From contig PKDD01000015.1 of NCBI GenBank assembly GCA_002862465.1, forward strand, positions 1-42,436: a DNA stretch of 42,436 bases, written 5' to 3'. The DNA is from Haliea sp. Its GTDB lineage: Bacteria; Pseudomonadota; Gammaproteobacteria; Pseudomonadales; Halieaceae. Positions within the stretch are counted from its first letter, which is position 1; every line of letters starts with the position of its first letter. A program made the translations under genes and the position numbers. Of the stretch, positions 14,519 through 23,909 are shown piece after piece. The notes beneath the pieces are model-generated. The model ran no database searches, was not told the DNA's origin, and saw only the letters and a list, made by a program, of their open reading frames with translations.

Positions 14519-16150
14519 CTACTCCCCGGTACTGTCTGTTGACTCCGCCGCGTCAACCCGCGGCACAGATGCTAACAGGGCCTGTGTATAGGGATGCTGC
14601 GGACGTGTCAGAATCTCCTCAGCCGTGCCTTGCTCCACCAACCTGCCCGACTGCATGACCCCCACACGGTGTGCTAGACCGGGAACAATAGAGAGGTCAT
14701 GGGTAATAAAGAGATAGGAGACACCGAACTCACTCTGCAATTCCTGCAGTAACTCCAACACCTCTGCACGGATCGAAACATCTAACGCGCTGGTAGGCTC
14801 ATCACAAATAATCAACTCAGGTTCTACCGCCAACGCGCGCGCTATGGCGACACGCTGCAGCTGTCCGCCGGAGAGTTCATGCGGGTAGCGTTGGCTAAAT
14901 TCCGCACCCAATTGCACGCGGTCGAGTAGCACGGTTATACGCTGTTCTCTTTCAGTACCGGACAAGTTCATTAGGCTATCAACACCTTCGTAAATGATCT
15001 CTCTTAACGTAAGGCGCGGATTCATAGAAGAAAACGGATTTTGAAATATCACCTGAATTTTCTTACGGTATGGCAGTAACGCCCGTCGGTTCAGTGAGTG
15101 TATCGGCACACCTTGGAAGGTGATATTACCTGCCGAAATTCGATCAAGATTTAGGATGGCGCGACCGAGAGTCGACTTGCCGCTGCCGGACTCACCTACC
15201 AGTGCATAGGTCTCTCCCCGACCAATGCTAAGTGAAACGCCATCGACTGCTCTAACGTAATCTGAAATGCGCTGCAAAATACCTTTTCGGATTGGAAAAT
15301 GCACTTTGACGTCATCCAATTCCAACAACGCTTCACCTTCAAACGCACTATGAAAATCTGCAAGATTTGGCAAAGCTTCAATCAGTCTTCGACTGTAGGC
15401 CTCTTTGGGATTACGAAAAAATGCATCCACTGCCGCTTGCTCAATAATTTCCCCACGATACATAACGGCTACCTCGTCAGCAGTATTTCTGACGACGCTC
15501 ATATCGTGCGTGATGAGCAACACTGCCAACTGCCGCGAGCGGGTCAAGCCTTTGATCAGCGCTAGGACCTGTTGCTGGATGGTCACATCAAGCGCAGTAG
15601 TGGGCTCATCAGCGATCAGAATATCGGGCTCGCACGCTAGCGCCATAGCAATCATCACGCGCTGCTGTTGACCGCCGGACAATTGATGAGGGTAAAAACT
15701 ATAACGCTCACTGGGACTTTTAATTCCCACTTCTGCAAATAATTGCAGAACTCGCTGTCGAAGAGCGCTGCCCCGCAGAGATGTGTGCAAACGCAAAGTC
15801 TCAGCGACCTGCTCCCCCACCGTCTGCACCGGATTCAGGGCAGACATAGCATTTTGGAAAATCATTGCCACGCGCTCACCGCGCACCGTCTGCATATCCG
15901 CCTCGGGCAACTCAAACAGGTCCAAATCGGCAACCCGAACCTCTCCGCCCGTAATCACTAGAGCCGCCGGCAGCAGACGCATCGCGGCAAGAGAAGTTAC
16001 TGATTTACCACTACCCGACTCACCAACCAACGCGAATATCTCGCCAGCCTTTAACTCGAAGCTCACGCCGTTCAGTATGGTGGCGCCGGTCTCCAGCCCC
16101 TTCACTCTGAGATTGTGTACCTGCATTAAGACACTAGACCGCGCCGTCAT
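14519..16150 (-). CDS. yejF: Dual ATPase subunit of a peptide ABC importer (YejF/OppDF-like)
   Basis: The 543-residue protein fuses two ABC ATPase domains. Each has a Walker A ([12 protein letters not shown] and [12 protein letters not shown]), a signature (LSGGQQQR and LSGGQLQR) and a Walker B ([12 protein letters not shown] and [12 protein letters not shown]). It contains oligopeptide-importer C-terminal extensions such as [12 protein letters not shown] and [12 protein letters not shown]. The fusion and size match YejF, the energising subunit of the YejABEF microcin C/peptide importer. It is the last gene of the operon, overlapping the permease stop by 4 bases. A fused OppDF for nickel or glutathione would look similar, so the exact cargo is open. 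Confidence 0.88.
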   Translation of the reverse strand: MTARSSVLMQVHNLRVKGLETGATILNGVSFELKAGEIFALVGESGSGKSVTSLAAMRLLPAALVITGGEVRVADLDLFELPEADMQTVRGERVAMIFQNAMSALNPVQTVGEQVAETLRLHTSLRGSALRQRVLQLFAEVGIKSPSERYSFYPHQLSGGQQQRVMIAMALACEPDILIADEPTTALDVTIQQQVLALIKGLTRSRQLAVLLITHDMSVVRNTADEVAVMYRGEIIEQAAVDAFFRNPKEAYSRRLIEALPNLADFHSAFEGEALLELDDVKVHFPIRKGILQRISDYVRAVDGVSLSIGRGETYALVGESGSGKSTLGRAILNLDRISAGNITFQGVPIHSLNRRALLPYRKKIQVIFQNPFSSMNPRLTLREIIYEGVDSLMNLSGTEREQRITVLLDRVQLGAEFSQRYPHELSGGQLQRVAIARALAVEPELIICDEPTSALDVSIRAEVLELLQELQSEFGVSYLFITHDLSIVPGLAHRVGVMQSGRLVEQGTAEEILTRPQHPYTQALLASVPRVDAAESTDSTGE

Positions 16151-17517
16151 GCGGTAGCCACCCGCGATCCAGTGCGCGGATCAAACGCATCGCGCACCAA
16201 ATCCGCAAATAGGTTGGCCGCCAGCACGAGCACAAACATAAAGAAAAACGCACCACTAAGTGTCCACCAGACGACAGGCTCACGAGACAATTCAGAGCGG
16301 GCGCTATTAATCATGTTGCCCCAACTACCCATCGCTGGATCAATGCCCACACCAATGTAAGACAGTACCGCCTCTGCCAATACCAGCGAGCTGAAATCAA
16401 GTACAAAGGTAATCAAAATAATATGGACAACATTGGGCAATATATGACGTGTCACGATTCTGCTATGACTTACGCCGAAGGCATGGGCAGCCTGAACAAA
16501 TTCCAACTGACTGATTTTGAGTGTTTCTCCACGGATCAAACGGCAAAGAGACGACCAACTGGTCACACCCAAAATAAAGCACAGTGCAATAAACCGCGCG
16601 TCGGCTTTTTCCATGCCCGTAGAGAAGAAGTCCGGATGCAGATCGATATAAACCTGAAAAAGCAACACGGAAGCGGCAATCAGAAGGATGCCTGGAATGG
16701 AACTCATGGTGGTGTAGAGGTATTGCACAACGTCATCTACCCTGCCCTTGAAATACCCTGCCATCACGCCGAGTGTAACGGCGATAGGCAACATAATAAG
16801 CGTTGCCAGTGTGCCCAGCAGAACCGCTGTGCGCACGCCCTTGATACTCTGATAGGCTACATCAGCACCCCCGCGATCAGTGCCCAATACATGGTAATAG
16901 GGGCTGATGAGGACCAGCCACACCGCTAGACAAATAACCGCCGTCTGTGTCAACCATGAAGCATACCAAGGTAGTGAACTGCGGCGCAAAAAAGCCCATT
17001 GCATGCCGACCACCACAGCCGAAATTAATAAGCCCCAAATCAGCGCCGTTATGGATTTTTTTAGAACATCGGTCCAGCGATCCGCGGGCGTTGCAAGATG
17101 GCGTCCTGCGTGTTCAAGCTGAGGGAAGTCTCTGTAGAGCGCACCATTTTCATCTTTCATGTTTTCTTTCGCAAAGGATATAAGTGCGAAGGGTGAGGAA
17201 TAGGTGCGCTCAAAGCGCTCCCCCATCCCTGCGAGCATCACATCCAGCGCGCTGGTCACTTGATTGTCGTAAAAGCGCTCAGTGCTTTGGGTTCCCTCTA
17301 CAGGCTCCAGCGCTCGGCGGAAGTGGAGTGAGTCAAGCAACGCTATACCCACATAGACCAAAATCAGCGTAAAGGTCACCATACCTAGCCGCGTGCTGAA
17401 CACCCGCCGCCAGTGCTCTCGTGTCTGAGGATCACCGCGCAAACGCAAAAAAAACAGACACAGCATCAGAACCAGTAAATAGATTAACAAGTCAGACCAA
17501 AGCAGCAACGGCTTCAT
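16147..17517 (-). CDS. yejE: ABC importer permease, OppC/YejE type with extended N-terminal membrane region
   Basis: The 456-residue protein ends in a binding-protein-dependent permease domain (about 225-445) with an EAA-like loop (EFVQAAHAFGVSHSRIVTRHILPN). GMSWG-like ILGVTSWSSLCRLIRGE and DPAMGSWGNMINSARSE are typical of OppC/DppC/YejE. It is about 100 residues longer than YejE because of extra segments before the permease domain: a first helix (about 7-25), a second (about 48-64), a soluble part, and a further pair near 160-215. It would form the channel with the next permease. Its stop TGA overlaps the yejF ATG. The start is the first Met and lies 3 bases after the preceding stop. Confidence 0.85.
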   Translation of the reverse strand: MKPLLLWSDLLIYLLVLMLCLFFLRLRGDPQTREHWRRVFSTRLGMVTFTLILVYVGIALLDSLHFRRALEPVEGTQSTERFYDNQVTSALDVMLAGMGERFERTYSSPFALISFAKENMKDENGALYRDFPQLEHAGRHLATPADRWTDVLKKSITALIWGLLISAVVVGMQWAFLRRSSLPWYASWLTQTAVICLAVWLVLISPYYHVLGTDRGGADVAYQSIKGVRTAVLLGTLATLIMLPIAVTLGVMAGYFKGRVDDVVQYLYTTMSSIPGILLIAASVLLFQVYIDLHPDFFSTGMEKADARFIALCFILGVTSWSSLCRLIRGETLKISQLEFVQAAHAFGVSHSRIVTRHILPNVVHIILITFVLDFSSLVLAEAVLSYIGVGIDPAMGSWGNMINSARSELSREPVVWWTLSGAFFFMFVLVLAANLFADLVRDAFDPRTGSRVATA

Positions 17518-17520
17518 GCG

Positions 17521-18498
17521 CTAATCCAGCCGCAACCTAGGATCGGCCCAAGTATAGGAGATGTCCGTCAGGATAAGCCCGATGATGTAGAGAATAGAGC
17601 CGATAAACACCATACTGCGAACGATAGCAAAATCTTGCGACTTGATGGCATCAAGCATATAGCTGCCCAAGCCTGGAATACCGAAAAATGACTCGATTAA
17701 CAGACCGCCCATAAAAAGCGATGGTATCAGTACTACAATGCCGGTAAGGATAGGGATCAGTGCATTCGGCAATATATGCCTAAATAAAATGCGGATCTCA
17801 CTCGCGCCCTTCGCCCTCGCAGTGCGAACATAGTCTTGGTTGGCTTCCTCCAAAAATAGCGTGCGATACCAGCGTGCTCCGGCCCCAATCCCCGCCACCA
17901 CACCCACGAGCACTGGCAAGATTAAAAACTTCCAGAACTGTCCGTGTGCATGAAAACCGGAAATAGGCACAAGCCGCCATGTTTTAGCCACGAGATATTG
18001 TCCGCCGATAATATAAAACAAATAAGAAATTGACATCATCGCCACGAAGACAAAAACGATCCAACGATCCAGCCGAGTGGCGTGGAACATTACCACTAGT
18101 AGCGCCACACAAATATTCACCCAGATACCCACTAGAAAGCTCGGCACCGCCACGGCCAAGCTGGGCCACATGCGGGTAGATATGTCGGTGGTGATATCGC
18201 GCCCGCTCTCAGAGCGGCCAAAATCAAAGGCAAATAATCGCAATGACTTGGAAAAGAAAATCGTTTCCGTCAGAGAATCACTGCCTGCAGCGTCTGGATT
18301 ATAAAACAGCGGTCTGTCATAGCCATTTTTTTCCTTCCACAATTGGATGGCTTCGGGAGTCACATACTTTGCTCCAAGCTGGGAGACTGCCATATCATCA
18401 GGCGAGTTAACCACAAAGAACAACGTAAACGTCAGTAGGTTGACGCCAAGCAAAATAGGGATGGCGTAAAACAGTCGTCGAATAATATAGATTAGCAT
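17521..18498 (-). CDS. yejB: ABC importer permease, OppB/YejB type
   Basis: Starting at ATG 18498 the 325-residue protein opens MLIYIIRRLFYAIPILLGVNLLTF, the standard start of DppB/OppB/YejB permeases. The EAA loop YVRTARAKGASEIRILFRHILPNAL and the ending IRSMVFIGSILYIIGLILTDISYTWADPRLRLD type tail follow. The open frame extends 42 codons further upstream inside the binding-protein gene, but AGGA six bases before 18498 and family homology fix the start. The upstream gene ends at 18501, so the two genes are separated by only two bases. It pairs with the YejE-like subunit. Confidence 0.9.
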   Translation of the reverse strand: MLIYIIRRLFYAIPILLGVNLLTFTLFFVVNSPDDMAVSQLGAKYVTPEAIQLWKEKNGYDRPLFYNPDAAGSDSLTETIFFSKSLRLFAFDFGRSESGRDITTDISTRMWPSLAVAVPSFLVGIWVNICVALLVVMFHATRLDRWIVFVFVAMMSISYLFYIIGGQYLVAKTWRLVPISGFHAHGQFWKFLILPVLVGVVAGIGAGARWYRTLFLEEANQDYVRTARAKGASEIRILFRHILPNALIPILTGIVVLIPSLFMGGLLIESFFGIPGLGSYMLDAIKSQDFAIVRSMVFIGSILYIIGLILTDISYTWADPRLRLD

Positions 18499-18500
18499 AA

Positions 18501-20702
18501 CTAGTCCTGTGCGTGGCGTGCGGTCGCTTTCTGGCGACGCCGATAGGCAATGACTCCAGGTAACGCCAACGCAACTAAAATGAGAGCCACCGCATACAGT
18601 GGTCTCGTAATCGGCTGATTCCAACGGTTCTGCATTTTGAGTCGCTCTTCCGGCTCTACTCGAACGTATTTCAATGTGGCTCTAGAAATACCGTGGCGCT
18701 TATTGTTGTGCACCCAACTGTTATTTAAAAATATTTCGGTCGGGTAATAGGCAAACAACCACACTGCATCATACCGGAGCAATTCGACCATTCGAGCGAC
18801 GAGTTCATCGCGCTCGGGTCCCTGCGGCAAAATACGCATCTGGCGGAATAAGCTATCGTATTCTTCGTTTGCATAATTGCCATTGTTGACGCCATCGCAG
18901 TCACATTGCAGCGGCCCTTCTGGCCCGTAAAGCAGAAACAAAAAGTTTTCTGGGTCCGGATAATCAGCCAACCAGCCGAATGAAAATATTTGTGTATTAC
19001 CGGTCAGCATTTTCTCCCGAGTTCGATTGAAATCGGCGGGACGAAATTCCACCTGCACACCAATTTGTGAAAACGCACGGACCATCCAAGTCATCAGCGT
19101 GTTGCTGATTGCCTGGCTCTGAACATCGAGAAAAATCTTCAGCGGTTTACCTGTAACCTCATCACGGCCATTGGGGTACCCTGCCTCTGCCAGCAACTGC
19201 CGAGCATATTCGACAGGTTTACGCTGTGCCGCGCCGTCTACCCAATCGTATACATAGGCGTTCATGCCGGGCTCCCCATCTAAATGGCCAGGAATTCCGG
19301 GAGGAATTGGGTTTTCAGCCACGATCCCATTGCCCATGTAAAAAATATTGAGGTAATCCTCCGTTCGAAAAGCAATTTGTAAAGCGCGTCGCAGCTTGCG
19401 TTTCTTCTCGCTGTAACCGCCGACAACAGGATCACGCATATTAAAGCCATAGTAATAAACTGCCGGCTGCACATCCGGCGACATCGTGATGTCGTGCTCT
19501 TTTAATTCAGGCGCGAGCTCTACCCCATTTGCACCTATCTGAAAGGCGCGGTCGAACAGACCCGCGGGCTGGCTATGGACCTCTCCTGAGCGATCATAGT
19601 AACCCTGTAGAAACTTAGTCCACTGAGACAGCGACTCTTTTTCAAGCCGATAGACCGCGCGGTCTAAAAAAGGGATACGCTTACCAGCGTCCGCCAGAAA
19701 ACCTGCCTCCAAATCCCCTGGCTCACCCTCTGATGGGAAGAAATCGTCCCGGTAGTTGGGATTACGTTCTAGTATAATCTCGCTGTTAGGGTCATTGCTG
19801 GCCATGAGAAATGGCCCGGAGCCAACCGGCCACCAATCCAGCGTGAGATTGCGATCAACAAAACCTGGATTGTGATAAAAACGATCCACTTCCGGCCCGA
19901 CGGGTGAAAAGAATGGCATCGCCAACCAGAATAAAAACTGTGGGTAACGGCCGATAATCGTAATAGTCAAGGTACGCTCATCCACCACCTCGAGGCCTTC
20001 CATAGTGTATTTATCTAGATTGAGCCACGGATCACGCGGCAGAGCAGCCACTTCCTCCGAAAATTCTTTCATACCCACGATATACTGGGACATGAAACCC
20101 AGCATCGGCGACCCAATGACTGGGTCAGCTAACCGCTTGATCGCATAGACATAGTCGTTAGCATGTACAGGTCGATCACCAGTGTGCGGGAAATCCGGAA
20201 TTTGGCGGTAGCGCTCGCCAGCTGCCGCAGTCTCAAACAGATATTTGGGGCGTCCTTCAGCGTCGAGAGCAAAAGCAGGATGAGGCTGATAGTGCAAATC
20301 ATCGCGCAGACGCAGTGTATATCGGGTAAAGGCCACTGACTCATCATCCTCATCCACTACCTTCCCTGCAGCATCAAGATAGCTCACCTCGGGTAATGAG
20401 GCGAGCGCGCCTGGAATCAGTTCATAGGGCCGCTTTAAAAAGTGGTAGGTAAGCGGCGGTTCATAAATCTGCATCGTAAACAATGATTCGTCAGAGGCAT
20501 AAGAGATTGCCGGGTCCAAATGCTTCGGTGGAGTAGACATAATCATCGACTGGTAAGTAACCAAGCCATCGGAGGATGGCAGTTGCGGATCGTTCCATGG
20601 TCGCTCACTGCACGACGTCAGAAACATCAGCACCGCTACGAGCAATAACCAGACCCGGTAGCGCTGAGCATTAGTATTAGGGGTCGTTTGATCGACTTTC
20701 AT
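18501..20702 (-). CDS. Peptide ABC transporter substrate-binding lipoprotein with C-terminal membrane helix
   Basis: The 733-residue family 5 solute-binding protein (SBP_bac_5) starts with a hydrophobic signal ending LTSC, so Cys31 should be lipidated. The body holds SBP_bac_5 elements: VHANDYVYAIKRLADP, GSGPFLMASNDPNSEIILERNPNY and YYYGFNMRDPVVGG. Near residues 700-720 there is a second hydrophobic segment (LYAVALILVALALPGVIAY) followed by a basic tail RRRQK. It would thus be anchored at both ends, unlike OppA or YejA. It delivers oligopeptides or similar cargo to the permeases encoded downstream. It is the first gene of the operon and is transcribed away from a POT peptide transporter 150 bases upstream. 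Confidence 0.88.
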   Translation of the reverse strand: MKVDQTTPNTNAQRYRVWLLLVAVLMFLTSCSERPWNDPQLPSSDGLVTYQSMIMSTPPKHLDPAISYASDESLFTMQIYEPPLTYHFLKRPYELIPGALASLPEVSYLDAAGKVVDEDDESVAFTRYTLRLRDDLHYQPHPAFALDAEGRPKYLFETAAAGERYRQIPDFPHTGDRPVHANDYVYAIKRLADPVIGSPMLGFMSQYIVGMKEFSEEVAALPRDPWLNLDKYTMEGLEVVDERTLTITIIGRYPQFLFWLAMPFFSPVGPEVDRFYHNPGFVDRNLTLDWWPVGSGPFLMASNDPNSEIILERNPNYRDDFFPSEGEPGDLEAGFLADAGKRIPFLDRAVYRLEKESLSQWTKFLQGYYDRSGEVHSQPAGLFDRAFQIGANGVELAPELKEHDITMSPDVQPAVYYYGFNMRDPVVGGYSEKKRKLRRALQIAFRTEDYLNIFYMGNGIVAENPIPPGIPGHLDGEPGMNAYVYDWVDGAAQRKPVEYARQLLAEAGYPNGRDEVTGKPLKIFLDVQSQAISNTLMTWMVRAFSQIGVQVEFRPADFNRTREKMLTGNTQIFSFGWLADYPDPENFLFLLYGPEGPLQCDCDGVNNGNYANEEYDSLFRQMRILPQGPERDELVARMVELLRYDAVWLFAYYPTEIFLNNSWVHNNKRHGISRATLKYVRVEPEERLKMQNRWNQPITRPLYAVALILVALALPGVIAYRRRQKATARHAQD

Positions 20703-20802
20703 TGGCTATATGGACAACGGCGTTTTAACAGGCGAACAAGCATAACCTGTCGCTAGAGAATTCGCACCCGTAAAAAAGATGCGGCCGACGCCCAGTAGTG
20801 CC

Positions 20803-20808
20803 TATAAT
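20803..20808 (+). promoter_or_regulatory. Candidate -10 box of the POT transporter gene
   Basis: A perfect TATAAT lies 44 bases before ATG 20853 in the 150-base divergent gap. No good -35 hexamer is seen at 16-18 bases spacing; GATGCG lies at 19. It may need an activator, or the match may be chance. Confidence 0.35.
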
Positions 20809-20852
20809 AGGGACATCTATAAAGTTGCAATCTCATCGGAAGCACGACAGTA

Positions 20853-22409
20853 ATGACTAAAGCCAACGTAGCACCGTCCTTGCCCGCTGAGGACAACAGC
20901 TTTTTTGGTCACCCCCTAGGCCTATTTGTCTGCTTTGCGACTGAGATGTGGGAACGTTTTTCTTTTTACGGCATGAAGTTTCTTCTGCTGCTTTATTTAA
21001 CAAAATATCATCTGTTCAGCGATCGCAATGGGCTCGAAGTGCTCGGTAGTTATGCCGCACTCGTCTACGCCATGCCGGTTATAGGTGGTCTACTCGCCGA
21101 CCGCTATCTTGGCATGCGCAAGGCCGTAATATTTGGCGGAATTCTTCTGGTATTAGGCCATTTAGGCATGGCGATGGAAGGAGATAAGGCGCGAATCGTT
21201 GGGAGCCAGATTGTTCGTGATGAGGGCAGCCTGCAAATTTTTTATTTGTCGCTGGCGCTGATCGTCATCGGAGTGGGCTTCCTAAAGCCAAATATTTCTA
21301 CAATTGTGGGCAAACTCTACGCCCAGGACGATCCACGACGTGATGCAGGCTTTACTATTTTTTATATGGGCATCAACATTGGCGCCTTTGCAGCAACTTT
21401 ACTGTGTGGTTACCTCGGGGAAACGTTTGGATGGCGCTACGGTTTCGGTGTGGCGGGCATCGGAATGGCGATAGGCCTAGTGACTTTCCTGTTTGGACAA
21501 AAGTATCTGCACGGTATTGCCGAACCGCAAAACAGCGCTGTTCTCAAACAAAAATCTCCGATCGGACTGAATAAGGAGTGGGCAATCTATCTATGCGCTA
21601 TGCTGGGAGTCGTCGCGGTTTGGAAAATGCTGCAATTCCATGGCGCGGTCGGGCAAACCTTGAATTTACTCTCAGTGACAGTGCTGCTGGGGCTTGGCTG
21701 GTTCATCATAGTAAAATGTAATCCGATTGAGCGGAGTCGCATGCTGGCACTAATCGTTCTGACCATGTCTAGCGTCGTATTCTGGGCATTATTTGAGCAA
21801 GCCTCTGCCTCGATGACTCTTTACGCTGACCGAGTGCTGGATCGCAATGTTTTTGGCTTAGAGTGGACAGCATCCCAGTTTGGCTCACTCAACGCTTTCT
21901 TTATTTTTTTATTTGCCCCTCTCTTTGCTTGGCTCTGGATCTTTTTAGGTCGCAAAGGACTGGAACCCACTACCCCGATTAAGTTCGCCCTTGGTATCGC
22001 TCAGGCAGGGCTAGGATTCGGGGCACTTGTGATCGGCGCTGCGGACCCCAACGAAGCCGGCTTGGTAGCTGGATATTGGCTTGTGCTAGCCTATCTGTTG
22101 CATACTACCGGTGAGCTATGCCTGTCCCCTGTCGGACTATCGGCAGTGACAAAACTCTCGGTGCCAAGCGTGGTAGGGGTCATGATGGGGGCTTGGTTTC
22201 TGGCGACCGCTTACTCTGAATTTGTTGCTGTACAACTGGCCAAGCTGGCTGCGATTGAAACAGTCAACGGCGCAGTGACCAATATTGGCGCGGCACTAGC
22301 AAGCTATACAGCGTTATTTACTAACCTGCTATACGTGGGTTTGGCAATGGCAGTATTGCTATTGTTACTCTCACCGCTATTGAAAAAAATGATGCACGGC
22401 ATTCACTAG
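20853..22409 (+). CDS. Proton-dependent oligopeptide transporter (POT/PTR2 family)
   Basis: The 518-residue protein has the POT signature EMWERFSFYG (the ExxERFxYY proton-coupling motif), GGLLADRYLGMRK after the second helix, and FTIFYMGINIGAFAATLLCGYLGE (the PTR2 signature region). About 14 hydrophobic segments run to the end. It imports di- and tripeptides with protons across the inner membrane, as DtpA-D do in E. coli. It is divergent from the ABC peptide importer, so two peptide uptake systems share one control region. The next gene follows after 9 bases. Confidence 0.92.
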   Translation: MTKANVAPSLPAEDNSFFGHPLGLFVCFATEMWERFSFYGMKFLLLLYLTKYHLFSDRNGLEVLGSYAALVYAMPVIGGLLADRYLGMRKAVIFGGILLVLGHLGMAMEGDKARIVGSQIVRDEGSLQIFYLSLALIVIGVGFLKPNISTIVGKLYAQDDPRRDAGFTIFYMGINIGAFAATLLCGYLGETFGWRYGFGVAGIGMAIGLVTFLFGQKYLHGIAEPQNSAVLKQKSPIGLNKEWAIYLCAMLGVVAVWKMLQFHGAVGQTLNLLSVTVLLGLGWFIIVKCNPIERSRMLALIVLTMSSVVFWALFEQASASMTLYADRVLDRNVFGLEWTASQFGSLNAFFIFLFAPLFAWLWIFLGRKGLEPTTPIKFALGIAQAGLGFGALVIGAADPNEAGLVAGYWLVLAYLLHTTGELCLSPVGLSAVTKLSVPSVVGVMMGAWFLATAYSEFVAVQLAKLAAIETVNGAVTNIGAALASYTALFTNLLYVGLAMAVLLLLLSPLLKKMMHGIH

Positions 22410-22418
22410 GAGACTCAA

Positions 22419-23654
22419 ATGTCTGAACGCGAATTTGATATTATCGTCTGGGGAGCAAGCGGTTTTACAGGGCAATTAGTCGTGGAATACCTCGCTGAGA
22501 CCTATGGCGTGGAGGGTGACCTGCGCTGGGCTATCGCTGGGCGTAACCGAAACAAACTTGAGTCAGTCCGACAGTCTTGTCTCGCTGATGGACAGCGTGC
22601 CAATCTGCCCATACTCATCGCCGACAGCAGCGATCCCCAAAGCCTTGCGACACTTGTTCAAAAGACGAGCGTCATATGCACGACCGTTGGGCCCTACGCG
22701 AAGTATGGTTCAACACTGGTCAAGGCTTGCGTCGAGGCTGGCACACATTACTGCGATCTAACGGGTGAAGTTCAATGGATGGCGAGGGTAATTCCTCAGT
22801 ATCAGAAAGCCGCAGAGGCCAGTGGAGCCCGCGTTGTGCATACCTGCGGCTTCGATTCAGTGCCCTCCGATATGGGAAACTGGTATCTGCAACAGTTGAT
22901 GTATAAACGCCATGGCGTTTATGCACAACAGGTCAAAGCACGAGTTGGCCGTAATAAGGGGGCCGCAAGTGGCGGTACTATCGCCAGTATCCTCAATATG
23001 ATGGAAGAAGCCCAGAGCGATCCTGCCGTGCGACGCGAAGTGGCTAATCCCTATGCACTTTACCCTGCAGGCATCCCAGCAGGGCAGGATGGCCCCGATC
23101 AAACAGTTGCAAAGTTTGATGAGGATTTCAATCAGTGGACCTCACCTTTCGTCATGGCAGCCATTAACACCCGCGTAGTTCGTCGTAGTAACGCACTATT
23201 GGGTTTCCCTTGGGGCGAGAGTTTTCGCTATGACGAAGCGACTCTCAATACCTCCCGCTACCAAGCTACTCGCAACAGCGTAGCAGGCGGCATAGGTATC
23301 GTGGCATTAGCCTTTGGCCCTACACGAAAGCTGGCACAGCGTTTTTTACCCAAGCCCGGCGAGGGACCAACCCGTGATCAACGAGAGGCCGGTTATTATG
23401 AAGTATTCTTTCGCGGCATTAACGCTCAAGATCGTCAACAAGAAATCACTGTCAGCGTCAGTGGTGACTTGGATCCTGGATACGGCTCAACTGCCAGAAT
23501 GCTAGGAGAAGCTGCAGTATGCCTAGCGAAAGATCATCTGACGGTGGGCGGAGGGTTCTGGACACCGGCATCAGCGTTAGCCGGAAAATACGTGGACCGC
23601 TTAACCTCAAGCGCAGGCTTGACCTTCAAAACAGTCGATTCGGTAACACCCTAG
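22419..23654 (+). CDS. Saccharopine dehydrogenase-like / trans-acting enoyl reductase family protein
   Basis: The 411-residue protein begins with an NAD(P)-binding fold: FDIIVWGASGFTGQLVVEYL. It then has LRWAIAGRNRNKLESV, TTVGPYAKYGSTLVKACVEAGTHYCDLTGE and VVHTCGFDSVPSDMG. This is the pattern of the SCCPDH / trans-acting enoyl reductase group (mycobacterial Rv2953-like and eukaryotic SCCPDH). Mycobacterial members reduce double bonds in polyketide lipids; most bacterial members lack a known substrate. AGGAGA is well placed before ATG 22419. The short gap to the POT gene suggests co-transcription, though a functional link is not evident. Confidence 0.83.
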   Translation: MSEREFDIIVWGASGFTGQLVVEYLAETYGVEGDLRWAIAGRNRNKLESVRQSCLADGQRANLPILIADSSDPQSLATLVQKTSVICTTVGPYAKYGSTLVKACVEAGTHYCDLTGEVQWMARVIPQYQKAAEASGARVVHTCGFDSVPSDMGNWYLQQLMYKRHGVYAQQVKARVGRNKGAASGGTIASILNMMEEAQSDPAVRREVANPYALYPAGIPAGQDGPDQTVAKFDEDFNQWTSPFVMAAINTRVVRRSNALLGFPWGESFRYDEATLNTSRYQATRNSVAGGIGIVALAFGPTRKLAQRFLPKPGEGPTRDQREAGYYEVFFRGINAQDRQQEITVSVSGDLDPGYGSTARMLGEAAVCLAKDHLTVGGGFWTPASALAGKYVDRLTSSAGLTFKTVDSVTP

Positions 23655-23841
23655 ACTTAAGAGAATCAGCCGTACCGAGCACTGATAAACCGCTCCAAGC
23701 TGCCAAACCCTCTGCCATCAAGCGTCATAAGGATAATTATGGCTGCTGACGTGGCGACCTAAATACTCCACTTGGAAAAAATCTCATAGACTATCAAGCA
23801 CATGATGCGATGCAGGGCGACATCCGTTCATGCAATTCGAT

Positions 23842-23875
23842 ATACTGCAGTATTAGGAGTTGCTAAAGCAGCTTT
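23842..23875. promoter_or_regulatory. Palindromes upstream of the lut operon, possible operator
   Basis: ATACTGCAGTAT (23842-23853) is a perfect 12-base palindrome. AAAGC-A-GCTTT (23865-23875) is a second, smaller dyad. Both lie 35-70 bases before the lutA ATG at 23910 in a 255-base gap that holds no gene. Lut/lld operons are often controlled by a GntR-type regulator, but none is encoded in the window and I cannot assign the site. Confidence 0.4.
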
Positions 23876-23909
23876 CCACTGTCAGTAACAATCAAGGAAT
23901 GCGACCTGC

